Of a DNA stretch of 12,835 bases, positions 1 through 7,379 are shown one piece after another. Position numbers and translations under genes: made by a program. The stretch comes from Alphaproteobacteria bacterium (GTDB taxonomy: Bacteria > Pseudomonadota > Alphaproteobacteria > Rickettsiales > UBA8987). Each line of letters begins with the position of its first letter. The first letter of the stretch is position 1. A model generated the notes under the pieces. It searched no databases. It was not told the origin of the DNA and saw nothing but the letters and a program-made list of their open reading frames with translations. The stretch lies in NCBI GenBank assembly GCA_003531345.1, contig DQGZ01000061.1, positions 1 through 12,835 of the forward strand, given 5' to 3'.

Positions 1-30
1 TATCTATACTTACCTAACAATGCCGATTTC

Positions 31-77
31 TTTAAGTTGTTAATTTAAAAAAAATAACTAAACTCCAACAACTTAAA
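31..77. repeat. 11-bp perfect inverted repeat upstream of fabG
   Basis: TTTAAGTTGTT at 31-41 is exactly matched by its reverse complement AACAACTTAAA at 67-77, with a 25-base A-rich spacer. The right arm ends 18 bases before the fabG ATG. It could be an operator for a dimeric regulator or a stem-loop in the fabG leader. There is no T-run after it, so it does not look like a terminator. The rest of positions 1-95 shows no gene that I can support. Confidence 0.6.
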
Positions 78-95
78 CTCTAATAACTAAATAAA

Positions 96-833
96 ATGAT
101 CAATCTAACAGGTAAAAAGGCATTAGTAACTGGCGCAACTGGCGGCATTGGTGAATCAATTGCAGTTGAGCTGCACAAACTAGGTGCTGAGGTTACAATC
201 AGCGGAACAAGAGAAGAAAAATTAAAGGAACTTGCAGATAAGTTAGGCAGCAGAGTGCATATTCAAACAGCAAATTTAAAAGACAAAGAAAGTACAAAAT
301 ATTTAGTTGTAAAAGCTGAAGAAATGATGGGCGGGCTTGATATTTTGATCTGTAACGCAGGCATTACCAAAGATAATTTATCAATGCGTATGACTGAGGA
401 AGATTTTGAAGAAGTTATAAATGTAAACTTAACTTCAACTTTTGTTTTAATTAAGGCAGCAACGCGTGGAATGATGAAGCGCAGATTTGGCAGAATTATA
501 ACTATTGGCTCTATCGTTGGCACTATGGGTAACGCAGGACAAGCCAATTATGTGGCATCAAAAGCAGGTGTTGCGGGTATGGTGAAATCTTTCGCGGCAG
601 AGTTAGCTTCTCGTGGAATTACAGTAAATAACATTGCACCAGGGTTTATTGAAACCGCAATGACAGGCAAACTAACCGAAGACCAAAAAGCAAAAATGAT
701 GACAAATATAGCTGTAGGTACTTTCGGCAAACCTGAAGACATAGCTTACACTTCGGCATTTTTAGCATCAGAACAGGCTCGTTACATTACGGGGCAAACT
801 ATACATGTTAACGGCGGAATGTTAATGGTTTAG
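96..833 (+). CDS. fabG: 3-oxoacyl-[acyl-carrier-protein] reductase FabG
   Basis: FabG reduces 3-oxoacyl-ACP to 3-hydroxyacyl-ACP with NADPH in the cytosolic type II fatty-acid synthesis cycle. The 245-residue protein has the usual family length and is a classical short-chain dehydrogenase/reductase. It has the nucleotide-binding TGATGGIG at residues 12-19, NAG at 87-89, and a catalytic tetrad N111, S139, Y152 and K156. The C-terminal end, HVNGGMLMV, is typical of FabG, and Rickettsiales FabG proteins that I recall share it. The ATG at 96 gives the standard N-terminus (MINLTGK), but no Shine-Dalgarno site is visible ahead of it. It converges on ratA with only 4 bases between the two stop codons and no terminator hairpin there. 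The fabD and acpP partners are not in the window. Confidence 0.96.
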   Translation: MINLTGKKALVTGATGGIGESIAVELHKLGAEVTISGTREEKLKELADKLGSRVHIQTANLKDKESTKYLVVKAEEMMGGLDILICNAGITKDNLSMRMTEEDFEEVINVNLTSTFVLIKAATRGMMKRRFGRIITIGSIVGTMGNAGQANYVASKAGVAGMVKSFAAELASRGITVNNIAPGFIETAMTGKLTEDQKAKMMTNIAVGTFGKPEDIAYTSAFLASEQARYITGQTIHVNGGMLMV

Positions 834-837
834 GCTA

Positions 838-1290
838 TTATTTCTTTAATAAATCTTCAGCTCGCTTCTCAAAAGCCTCGCTCATTTTCATGATGGCTTT
901 CTCAAACATAATGCCTATCATCTTTTCAAAGAAAAGGGAGATGAATTTAAAATCAAGGTCAAAAGTTACCTCTGTGCCGCCGCCTTTATGCGGGTAAAAG
1001 CTCCATTTATTACTTAAATGTTTAAAAGGACCATGAACCAGTTCAACATCAATAAAAGATGGCTCTTCCTGAGTTTTTGCAGGTTTTAAAGTAACTTTAG
1101 AAGAATATTTCTGGCTGAAGCCCTTGAACCTAACAACCAGTTCTGCAATAAAATAGCTCTCACTGCGCTCTATTACCCTTGCACCGCATACCCATGGCAG
1201 AAATTCAGGGTATTTTTCAACATCTGCTACTATTGCAAATAACTCTTCGGGCGAGTGTCGTGATTTTCTGCGGTCAAAATGTGCAGGCAT
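838..1290 (-). CDS. ratA: RatA/Coq10-family START-domain protein
   Basis: This 150-residue cytosolic protein belongs to the RatA/Coq10 polyketide-cyclase-like group. The conserved VADVEKYPEFLPW lies at residues 21-33, the segment GPFKHLSNKWSF at 87-98, and a long C-terminal amphipathic helix from about 115 to 148 closes the hydrophobic pocket. In mitochondria and alphaproteobacteria such proteins are linked to ubiquinone binding and respiration. The E. coli homologue was described as a toxin acting on ribosome subunit association, so the exact role here is open. The ATG at 1290 gives the normal short N-terminus. It is divergent from tsaD and shares a 55-base intergenic region with it. Its stop lies 4 bases from that of fabG. 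No antitoxin-like partner is adjacent. Confidence 0.88.
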   Translation of the reverse strand: MPAHFDRRKSRHSPEELFAIVADVEKYPEFLPWVCGARVIERSESYFIAELVVRFKGFSQKYSSKVTLKPAKTQEEPSFIDVELVHGPFKHLSNKWSFYPHKGGGTEVTFDLDFKFISLFFEKMIGIMFEKAIMKMSEAFEKRAEDLLKK

Positions 1291-1345
1291 GCTTGAACAA
1301 TTAACTATAATAATTTAAAGCTATTTATAATATTAAATTTTGAAA
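1291..1345. promoter_or_regulatory. Divergent ratA/tsaD promoter region
   Basis: This 55-base, very AT-rich gap separates the divergent starts of ratA and tsaD. It contains two exact TATAAT hexamers on the plus strand, at 1306-1311 and 1326-1331. For the second, TTAACT at 1301-1306 could serve as a weak -35 with a long 19-base spacer. Initiation from it would leave only a few bases of leader before the tsaD ATG. The -10 matches are seen; promoter activity is inferred. Confidence 0.4.
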
Positions 1346-2362
1346 ATGCTAGTTCTGGGAATTGAAACTTCATGTGATGAAACCGCCGCAGCGATAGTTG
1401 ATGGTGAAGGAAATGTTCTGTCCAATGAAATATACTCGCAATTAACTGAGCATTCCGAGTTTGGTGGTGTGGTGCCTGAGATTGCGTCGAGGGCGCATAT
1501 AATAAAAATAGAGACTATTATTGAGGAGGCTTTATTAAAAGCAAATAAAAAACTTTCTGAAATTGACGCTATAGCAGTAACATCTGGCCCAGGGTTGATA
1601 GGTGGCGTGATAGTTGGACTTATGACGGCAAAAGGCATAGCTGCAAGCCTTAATAAACCGCTTATATGTATTAATCACCTTGAAGGACACGCCTTAACAT
1701 GCAGGTTTACCGATAAATGCGAATATCCATTTTTATTACTACTGGCATCTGGCGGGCATTGCCAGTTTTTATTGGTAGAGAGTTTAGCTAAATATAAATT
1801 ACTGGGTGAAACTCATGATGATGCAATAGGTGAAGCTTTTGATAAAGTAGCGAAAATGCTTGACCTTGGTTACCCAGGTGGACCAGCAGTTGAACGTGAA
1901 GCATTAAAAGGTAATGAGAACGCATTTAATTTTCCAAAACCTTTTGTTGGTAGAGAAGGTTGTGATTTTTCGCTTTCCGGTTTGAAGACAGCAGTATTAA
2001 GAGAGCTTGAGAAAACAAAACCAGAAGAAGTTAAGAATATTTTACCTGATATCTGTGCATCATTCCAAAGAACAGTTGCGGAGATAATTTTAGATAGAAG
2101 TAATAATGCGATAGCGGAGGCAAAGAAACATCTGCCGAATGTAAACCAGTTTGTACTTTCTGGTGGTGTTGCAGCCAATAAATATATTGGTGGCAGGTTA
2201 AAAGGATTTTTAGATGACAGGAATTTTAAATTCTACTGCCCACCATTAAAATTATGCACAGATAACGCTGCAATGATAGCATATGTTGGTGTTGAGCGCT
2301 TAAAAGCGGGGATGATAGACAATCTGAACGTTGAACCAAAAGCAAGGTGGGGTTTATCCTAG
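1346..2362 (+). CDS. tsaD: tRNA N6-adenosine threonylcarbamoyltransferase TsaD
   Basis: TsaD, formerly Gcp, transfers the threonylcarbamoyl group to A37 of ANN-decoding tRNAs, acting with TsaB and TsaE. I start it at the ATG at 1346 rather than at the in-frame TTG two codons earlier, because MLVLGIETSCDET matches the family N-terminus. It then has 338 residues, a normal length. It has the ASKHA-type motif GIETSCDET at residues 5-13, the metal-binding histidines H111 and H115 in NHLEGH, the loop LASGGHCQ at about 133-140, and CTDNAAMIA near the C-terminus. It has no obvious Shine-Dalgarno site. It converges on clpX with a 37-base gap that contains no hairpin terminator. Confidence 0.96.
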   Translation: MLVLGIETSCDETAAAIVDGEGNVLSNEIYSQLTEHSEFGGVVPEIASRAHIIKIETIIEEALLKANKKLSEIDAIAVTSGPGLIGGVIVGLMTAKGIAASLNKPLICINHLEGHALTCRFTDKCEYPFLLLLASGGHCQFLLVESLAKYKLLGETHDDAIGEAFDKVAKMLDLGYPGGPAVEREALKGNENAFNFPKPFVGREGCDFSLSGLKTAVLRELEKTKPEEVKNILPDICASFQRTVAEIILDRSNNAIAEAKKHLPNVNQFVLSGGVAANKYIGGRLKGFLDDRNFKFYCPPLKLCTDNAAMIAYVGVERLKAGMIDNLNVEPKARWGLS

Positions 2363-2399
2363 CAGTATCTTCCCAATAAAGAGAAAGGTAATTTAAGAA

Positions 2400-3707
2400 T
2401 TAAGATGCAGACTTAACCTTATCAGAAGCAGGAGATTTCTCCTTTTCTGGCTTTTCTATTTTACTTGCCTTGCCCTTTTCCTTAAGGATTATCTTAGGTT
2501 TTTTATCATCTTTAACTACTGATGCGTCAACAACGATCTTTGCAACATCATCCCTGTCTGGTATATCATACATCAGGTCAGTTAAAATACCTTCAACAAT
2601 AGCCCTGAGACCACGAGCGCCAGTTTTGCGAACGATAGCTTTTTTTGCTACTTCAGAAAGGGCTTCATCTTTGAATTCAAGTTCTGCACCCTCCATTTCA
2701 AATAATTTTTTATATTGTTTGACCAGTGCATTTTTGGGTTCAGTTAAAATCTGTATTAGTGCTTCTTCTGTTAATTCATCAAGCACTGCAATAACTGGTA
2801 ACCTTCCTACAAATTCTGGTATCATGCCAAATTTTGTAAGGTCTTCTGGTTCAAGCTTTTGAAGAACTTCATTAGTTACATTTTGTTTATTGCGAACAGG
2901 TGAATTAAACCCGATAGAACCGCCTTGGGTACGGTTAGCGATAACTTTTTCAATGCCAGAGAATGAACCACCGCATATGAATAATATACCAGAAGTGTCA
3001 ACTTGCAGATATTCCTGTTGTGGGTGCTTTCTTCCACCCTGTGGTGGAACAGCTGCAGTAGTTCCCTCTAAAATTTTGAGTAATGCTTGTTGAACCCCCT
3101 CACCCGAAACGTCACGGGTGATTGATGGATTTTCGGACTTGCGAGCTATCTTGTCAATTTCATCAATATAAACTATACCACGCTGGGTTTTTTCAACGTT
3201 ATAATCAGCCGCCTGTAACAGCCTTAAAATTATATTCTCAACATCTTCACCAACATAACCTGCTTCAGTTAATGTGGTTGCATCTGCCATGGTAAATGGA
3301 ACATCAAGTATGCGGGCTAAAGTTTGAGCCAGCAAAGTTTTACCTGAACCAGTTGGCCCCACAAGAAGTATATTAGATTTAGAAAGCTCAGGCTCGCCAC
3401 CTTTTTCAACATGCTCAAGGCGCTTGTAGTGATTATGCACCGCAACAGAAAGAACCCGTTTTGCCTTTTGCTGACCAATAACATAATCATCAAGTATCTT
3501 TTTGATCTGGCTTGGCTTTGGAACTTTGCCAGAACCATCAACAGCAAGTGATGACTTACTTTCCTCACGGATTATATCAACACAAAGCTCAACGCACTCA
3601 TTACAGATAAAAACAGTAGGACCCGCTATAAGTTTTTTAACTTCATGCTGGCTTTTACCGCAAAATGAGCAGTATAAAGTGCTGTTATCTTTATTTTCTT
3701 CAACCAT
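2400..3707 (-). CDS. clpX: ATP-dependent Clp protease ATP-binding subunit ClpX
   Basis: ClpX is the AAA+ unfoldase that recognises tagged proteins, unfolds them and feeds them into ClpP. The 435-residue protein starts with a zinc-binding domain (C13, C16, C35, C38). It then has Walker A GPTGSGKT at 117-124, the pore loop GYVG at 150-153, Walker B IVYIDEID at 178-185, the ClpP-docking tripeptide IGF at about 265-267, and sensor-2 GARGLR at 363-368. The ATG at 3707 gives the expected N-terminus; no Shine-Dalgarno site is visible. The last 35 or so residues form a lysine- and glutamate-rich tail that looks disordered and extends past the usual end. It lies 63 bases after clpP in the order tig-clpP-clpX, the common bacterial arrangement. 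Confidence 0.97.
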   Translation of the reverse strand: MVEENKDNSTLYCSFCGKSQHEVKKLIAGPTVFICNECVELCVDIIREESKSSLAVDGSGKVPKPSQIKKILDDYVIGQQKAKRVLSVAVHNHYKRLEHVEKGGEPELSKSNILLVGPTGSGKTLLAQTLARILDVPFTMADATTLTEAGYVGEDVENIILRLLQAADYNVEKTQRGIVYIDEIDKIARKSENPSITRDVSGEGVQQALLKILEGTTAAVPPQGGRKHPQQEYLQVDTSGILFICGGSFSGIEKVIANRTQGGSIGFNSPVRNKQNVTNEVLQKLEPEDLTKFGMIPEFVGRLPVIAVLDELTEEALIQILTEPKNALVKQYKKLFEMEGAELEFKDEALSEVAKKAIVRKTGARGLRAIVEGILTDLMYDIPDRDDVAKIVVDASVVKDDKKPKIILKEKGKASKIEKPEKEKSPASDKVKSAS

Positions 3708-3770
3708 ATTATTTTTTGTTTGTCTTGTAAGGTTATATAGTAACCAAATAGTTAATAAAAAGTTAACAAA

Positions 3771-4451
3771 TCACTTCTTCTTTTTACTTGTGTCATTTTT
3801 ATCATCAACTCTTTTTGTAACAACTTCATCAACAAGGCCAAATTTTTTAGCGTCTTCAGCGCTCATAAAATTATCACGCTCCATTGCAGCTTCAACTACA
3901 GACAGTTGATTTCCAGTGTGTTTTACATAAATTTCATTCAAGCGGCGCTTGAGACTGAGTATTTCTTTTACGTGAATTTCCATATCCGTTGCCTGCCCTT
4001 GATAACCGCCTGAAGGCTGGTGTATCATCACTCTTGCATTAGGAAGGCAGTATCTCTTTTTTGGTGCGCCAGCTGCAAGTAATAAAGAACCCATTGACGC
4101 AGCCTGCCCAATACAAACCGTAGCAACTTCTGGCTTGATATATTGCATAGTGTCATACATTGCCATACCCGAGGTAACAACGCCACCAGGAGAGTTAATG
4201 TACATGAATATGTCTTTGTCAGGGTTTTCTGACTCAAGGAATAACAATTGTGCAACGATAAGCGAGGAAATGCCATCATGAACAGGACCCGCCATGAATA
4301 TAATGCGCTCCCGCAGCATTCTTGAGTAAATATCAAACGCACGCTCACCTCTTCCATCTTGCTCAATTACCATTGGAATAAGGTTAGCTTTAGGAGTAAA
4401 GTTTGTAAGATCTTCAGCTAGATTAGTAAGCTTTTTTTCGTATGAAATCAT
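3771..4451 (-). CDS. clpP: ATP-dependent Clp protease proteolytic subunit ClpP
   Basis: ClpP is the serine peptidase that forms the tetradecameric degradation chamber docked by ClpX. I start it at the ATG at 4451, giving 226 residues. An in-frame TTG five codons upstream overlaps the Shine-Dalgarno site and is unlikely to be the start. The catalytic triad is S119 (in GQAASMGS), H144 (MIHQP) and D193 (RDNFMS). The conserved start of the fold, LIPMVIEQ, begins near residue 24, so about 20 residues precede it, plausibly a processed propeptide. The C-terminus ends in a lysine run (SKKKK) that I would not expect in a compact ClpP. It lies about 95 bases after tig and 63 before clpX, and is probably co-transcribed with both. 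Confidence 0.96.
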   Translation of the reverse strand: MISYEKKLTNLAEDLTNFTPKANLIPMVIEQDGRGERAFDIYSRMLRERIIFMAGPVHDGISSLIVAQLLFLESENPDKDIFMYINSPGGVVTSGMAMYDTMQYIKPEVATVCIGQAASMGSLLLAAGAPKKRYCLPNARVMIHQPSGGYQGQATDMEIHVKEILSLKRRLNEIYVKHTGNQLSVVEAAMERDNFMSAEDAKKFGLVDEVVTKRVDDKNDTSKKKK

Positions 4452-4460
4452 TTTATTAAA

Positions 4461-4466
4461 CCTCAA
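4461..4466 (-). promoter_or_regulatory. Shine-Dalgarno site deciding the clpP start
   Basis: On the minus strand TTGAGG lies 9 bases ahead of the ATG at 4451. It coincides with the upstream in-frame TTG codon, which therefore looks like part of the ribosome binding site and not the initiation codon. Confidence 0.65.
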
Positions 4467-4545
4467 TTATTTATAATTAGTAGTCGGCTTTTAAAAGCTA
4501 AAATAAGCAAGGTTTTTGACAAAGTTAAGGTTAAAATTTAAAAAA

Positions 4546-5877
4546 TTAGAAATTATTGTTGTTTTCAAGCACCAATTTTTTTAAATCACCTAAAGACTTG
4601 GCATCCTCTGATATTTTTGACTTGGAAACAATAAAATCTACCACTTTCTCTTCAATTACTGGCCCTTTTAAACGCTCAAGCGCTTGTGGGTTTTTACGAT
4701 AAAAATCAATAACTTGCTGTTGCTGGCCAGGGTATCTTGCTGCCTCATCTGCAAGAGCTTTGTTAATGTCTTCCCGAGTTACCTGTATATTATTTTTTAC
4801 TGCAATTTCTGTTACCACTATACCCAGTAAAACCCTTCTTTCTGCAAGTTTAAGGAATTTTTTTCTTAAGTCTTCCTCAGTTAGTTCGTTACCTTTCTCA
4901 TCAACATTTTCTTTAGCTTGCTTTATCTGCTCCACAACTGATTTAAGTTCATTTTCAACCATTTGTGATGGAAGGTCAATTTTGTAAGCATCAGCTAACT
5001 GGTCAAATAAATCTCTCTTTAATATTACACGAGCTATGTTATTTCCGTCTGTTTCAAGTTCAGAAGTTAATTGCTTCCTGAATTCATCAATTGACTCATA
5101 GCCAACTTTTTTTGCAAACTCATCATTGAGAACAGTATCAGCAGCAGCCTTAATCTTGTGTATCTTAACTTCAAATAATGCGTCTTTACCAGCTAAGTCT
5201 TTACTGTGATATTCCTCAGGGAATTTTACATTTACTTTAACCTCATCACCTGCATTTTTACCTATCAATTGGTCTTCAAAGCCAGGAATGAAAGAATTGC
5301 TACCCAGTTCAAGCTGATAACCAGTAGCCTCACCACCTGGGAAAGCCACATTATCAACAAAGCCTTTAAAATCAATTAAAACTGCATCACCTGATTTTGT
5401 TTTTCTAGCCTCTTTAATCTCTTCAAAATTTTTATAATTTTTGGTTATTATATCAAAAAGCTCTTTTAGATCAGCTTCCTGAATTTCTGGTTTAAACTTA
5501 TTCAGCTTTATTTTTTCAAACTTGATTTCTGGAACTTCAGGTAAAACCTCTACAGAAAGTTTGTATTTCAGGTCTTTCCCTTCTGCAAACTCAACCACCT
5601 GTATCTTCGGCTGAGAAGCAACTTTCAGGTTATTATCTTTTATTGCAGCGCTGGTTGCTTCATTGATGGTATCTTCAAGAACCTCAGACAAAGCCTGACC
5701 ATTATATTTCTGTTTAACTAAGTTCAAAGGAACTTTGCCAGCCCTGAAACCAGGCATTTTAATGTTTTTGCTGATCGCTGCCAGCTTATTATTAACCGCA
5801 TTATTAATTTTTTCAGCAGGAACGGTTACATTATATTCTCTCTCCAGCTTTTTTTCTGAGATTTTTTCTACTAACAT
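4546..5877 (-). CDS. tig: Trigger factor (ribosome-associated chaperone, peptidyl-prolyl isomerase)
   Basis: Trigger factor binds the ribosome exit tunnel and shields nascent chains. I start it at the ATG at 5877 rather than at the TTG three codons upstream, giving 443 residues, close to the E. coli length. The N-terminal domain carries the ribosome-docking motif GFRAGKVP at residues 43-50. An FKBP-like isomerase domain follows at about 160-243, with GFEDQLIGKNAGDEV inside it. The C-terminal part is a long, charged, helical arm domain. No strong Shine-Dalgarno site is visible; instead a large stem-loop sits 17 bases ahead of the start. It is the first gene of the tig-clpP-clpX block and lies just downstream of a tRNA-Leu on the same strand, so it may be read from the tRNA promoter. 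Confidence 0.96.
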   Translation of the reverse strand: MLVEKISEKKLEREYNVTVPAEKINNAVNNKLAAISKNIKMPGFRAGKVPLNLVKQKYNGQALSEVLEDTINEATSAAIKDNNLKVASQPKIQVVEFAEGKDLKYKLSVEVLPEVPEIKFEKIKLNKFKPEIQEADLKELFDIITKNYKNFEEIKEARKTKSGDAVLIDFKGFVDNVAFPGGEATGYQLELGSNSFIPGFEDQLIGKNAGDEVKVNVKFPEEYHSKDLAGKDALFEVKIHKIKAAADTVLNDEFAKKVGYESIDEFRKQLTSELETDGNNIARVILKRDLFDQLADAYKIDLPSQMVENELKSVVEQIKQAKENVDEKGNELTEEDLRKKFLKLAERRVLLGIVVTEIAVKNNIQVTREDINKALADEAARYPGQQQQVIDFYRKNPQALERLKGPVIEEKVVDFIVSKSKISEDAKSLGDLKKLVLENNNNF

Positions 5878-5894
5878 ATTTTTCAAGTGGTTGC

Positions 5895-5950
5895 AGGTTA
5901 TAGCGGTAATAAATGAATAACCTTTTCAACTTTCATTACCGCTACAACCT
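5895..5950 (-). repeat. Long stem-loop in the tig leader, after tRNA-Leu
   Basis: The arms 5895-5910 and 5935-5950 are reverse complements at 15 of 16 positions. The remaining pair can form a G-U wobble in the minus-strand RNA. The loop is 24 nt, and part of it can pair further with a bulge. On the minus strand it begins 7 bases after the tRNA CCA end and finishes 17 bases before the tig ATG. No U-run follows, so it is not a typical intrinsic terminator. An RNA processing site, a stability element or a translational control structure for tig would all fit. Confidence 0.7.
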
Positions 5951-5957
5951 ATTAAAT

Positions 5958-6041
5958 TGGTGCGGATGGAGGGACTTGAACCCGCACACCGTTAGGCACT
6001 AGATTCTAAGTCTAGCGTGTCTACCATTCCACCACATCCGC
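5958..6041 (-). tRNA. tRNA-Leu, anticodon UAG, CCA encoded
   Basis: On the minus strand the acceptor arms GCGGATG and CATCCGC pair fully over 7 bp, followed by discriminator A and an encoded CCA. The anticodon stem CTAGA/TCTAG encloses the loop CTTAGAA, which gives anticodon UAG and reads CUA leucine codons. The extra arm is long, as expected for class II tRNA-Leu. The T-loop is TTCAAGT. The T stem GCGGG/CCCTC has one C-U mismatch at its second pair from the acceptor side. It sits upstream of tig on the same strand. Confidence 0.95.
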
Positions 6042-6054
6042 ATATAGTTGCCAG

Positions 6055-6082
6055 AAAATAGGCAAAAATAACTATTTCACAA
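6055..6082 (-). promoter_or_regulatory. Putative sigma-70-type promoter for tRNA-Leu
   Basis: On the minus strand TTGTGA (6082-6077) and TATTTT (6060-6055) are separated by 16 bases. The -10 ends 13 bases before the mature 5' end of the tRNA, which leaves room for a short 5' leader. The hexamers are seen; their use is inferred. It overlaps the candidate promoter that reads the other way. Confidence 0.4.
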
Positions 6083-6102
6083 GTGTTTTTTTATGATATA
6101 CT
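6076..6102 (+). promoter_or_regulatory. Putative promoter for the small orphan gene
   Basis: TTCACA at 6076-6081 differs from TTGACA at one base and is followed after 15 bases by TATACT at 6097-6102. The spacer is short. Initiation would occur about 20 bases ahead of the ATG at 6129. It overlaps the tRNA promoter candidate on the other strand. Confidence 0.3.
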
Positions 6103-6128
6103 CAATACTGCACTAAAACCTTAGTAAA

Positions 6129-6452
6129 ATGGCAGAAAAAGACAATAATTTTTACCAGAAAGAATTCAGAAGAATTGAATATATGCTTAAAAATGCAGGG
6201 GATAAGATACCTCAAAATGATAGAAGGTCAAAAATAGAAAGTTTTATAGAAGGTAGGTTAGATGATAAAGGTAATTTTAAATCAGCAACTTTTGATAATA
6301 ATGAAAGAAAATTTATAGAACGTAGTATTAGCTATTTAGAAAATAGTCGTAAAATAAGAAACGGCAGTATCAAAGACCCTAAAGCAATTATGAGCTGGTA
6401 TAACAAAGCTGATAAACCAAATAACCCAGACTATAATAGAGGTATTAGTTAG
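6129..6452 (+). CDS. Small hypothetical protein, 107 residues
   Basis: I do not recognise this protein. It is hydrophilic and highly charged, with no signal peptide, membrane segment or cysteine. Residues of roughly 5-25 and 57-77 look helical, and the C-terminal part (KAIMSWYNKADKPNNPDYN) is rich in asparagine, lysine and tyrosine. Its AT-rich codon use fits the neighbouring genes, so it does not look recently acquired. The ATG at 6129 has a candidate promoter upstream but no Shine-Dalgarno site. Its stop codon overlaps the stop of the convergent transporter gene. It may be a lineage-specific gene. A chance open frame is possible but unlikely given its length in AT-rich DNA and its protein-like composition. 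Confidence 0.7.
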   Translation: MAEKDNNFYQKEFRRIEYMLKNAGDKIPQNDRRSKIESFIEGRLDDKGNFKSATFDNNERKFIERSISYLENSRKIRNGSIKDPKAIMSWYNKADKPNNPDYNRGIS

Positions 6453-7378
6453 TTAACCAACAAAATACTCGCCACGAAAGGTACATAAAAAAGGGCAAAT
6501 AAGCAGGAAAGTAATACAGCCCCAGCCATATCTTCGGGGTGGGTTTTAAGTATGGTTGCTATAGCAACTGTATCAGCCGCAATGGGCACTATTGCCGCAA
6601 GCACTAATGCCTTTGCATAATTTTCATTGAGCAAGTTAAAAGTCAGCCCGTCAAGCCTGTAAAACAGGAATGCAAGCAATGGCCAGACCAAAAATCTACC
6701 CAAAAAAGCAAATGAGATGAATTTCAGGTTAAACCTAATTTTTTCCATATCTGCTATGCCTGCACCAATTATCATCATACCAATGATTATATAACAGCCT
6801 TTGACGTTCTCAAAGAAAGGAACAAGCAGTCTTGGCAGCTCATCAACTCCAGAATATTTAAGTATAACCGCAAGCAGGAAAGCATATATCACTGGAAGTT
6901 TAAGTACTTTTAGGAATGATTCTTTAGCAGTGTGATGCCCCTTGGCAGTAATATAAAAACCTACTGAGTTCTGGAACAATGTCATACCGAGTACAGTAGT
7001 AATATAGATGCCGACCAGCTTTGGTTCAAACAGCATAAATGCAACTGGTATGCCAAAATAGCCAGAATTTGCAGTGCCAGCACATAACGCCAGTATATTA
7101 GCGGCAGTTCTTTCTGGTATCAGCTTTCTGCTTAACCAGAAAATAATCAGGGCTGAAAAGGTGCTGATACTCCAGACTATCAAGGGTAAGAAAACTATGG
7201 TCAATGAGATATCTGTTTTCATTACGCCGTAAAACATCACCATCGGCACCAATATATAGATGGAAAGTTTTGCTATACCGTCTTTATTGAGGCTCAAATG
7301 CTTTGATGCTATGAAGCCAAGCACAATCACAAAATATAAAAGCAGTATCTGTGGAGCAAGATTTAAGAAAATTTCCAT
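6449..7378 (-). CDS. AEC-family (auxin efflux carrier-like) membrane transporter
   Basis: This 309-residue inner-membrane protein has about ten hydrophobic segments in two halves of five, as in the AEC family of secondary transporters (bile/arsenite/riboflavin transporter fold). The first half ends in NSGYFGIPVAF at about 104-114, the family's characteristic unwound-helix motif. The second half contains GMMIIGAGIAD near 200-210 and PIAADTVAIAT near 265-275. The substrate cannot be told; family members carry organic acids such as malate or malonate. I start it at the ATG at 7378, 21 codons inside the longest frame, because AAAGGA lies 5 bases upstream and the N-terminus then begins in the first membrane helix. 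Its start lies two bases past the last base of the BrkB-family stop codon. Confidence 0.88.
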   Translation of the reverse strand: MEIFLNLAPQILLLYFVIVLGFIASKHLSLNKDGIAKLSIYILVPMVMFYGVMKTDISLTIVFLPLIVWSISTFSALIIFWLSRKLIPERTAANILALCAGTANSGYFGIPVAFMLFEPKLVGIYITTVLGMTLFQNSVGFYITAKGHHTAKESFLKVLKLPVIYAFLLAVILKYSGVDELPRLLVPFFENVKGCYIIIGMMIIGAGIADMEKIRFNLKFISFAFLGRFLVWPLLAFLFYRLDGLTFNLLNENYAKALVLAAIVPIAADTVAIATILKTHPEDMAGAVLLSCLFALFYVPFVASILLVN

Positions 7379-7379
7379 T

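Noticed and set aside
838..1290. ratA as part of a toxin-antitoxin pair
   Set aside because: No small antitoxin-like gene is adjacent; the neighbours are fabG and tsaD. The family is better explained as a Coq10-type lipid or quinone-binding protein.
1340..1345. TTG at 1340 as the tsaD start
   Set aside because: The ATG two codons later gives the family N-terminus MLVLGIETSCDET; the extra residues add nothing.
4487..4498. GCTTTTAAAAGC palindrome between tig and clpP as a terminator or operator
   Set aside because: It is short, has no loop and no T-run, and is within what AT-rich DNA gives by chance.
5878..5886. TTG at 5886 as the tig start
   Set aside because: The ATG at 5877 is three codons downstream and matches the usual trigger factor N-terminus.
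5895..5950. The stem-loop as an intrinsic terminator of tRNA-Leu
   Set aside because: No T-run follows the stem on the minus strand.
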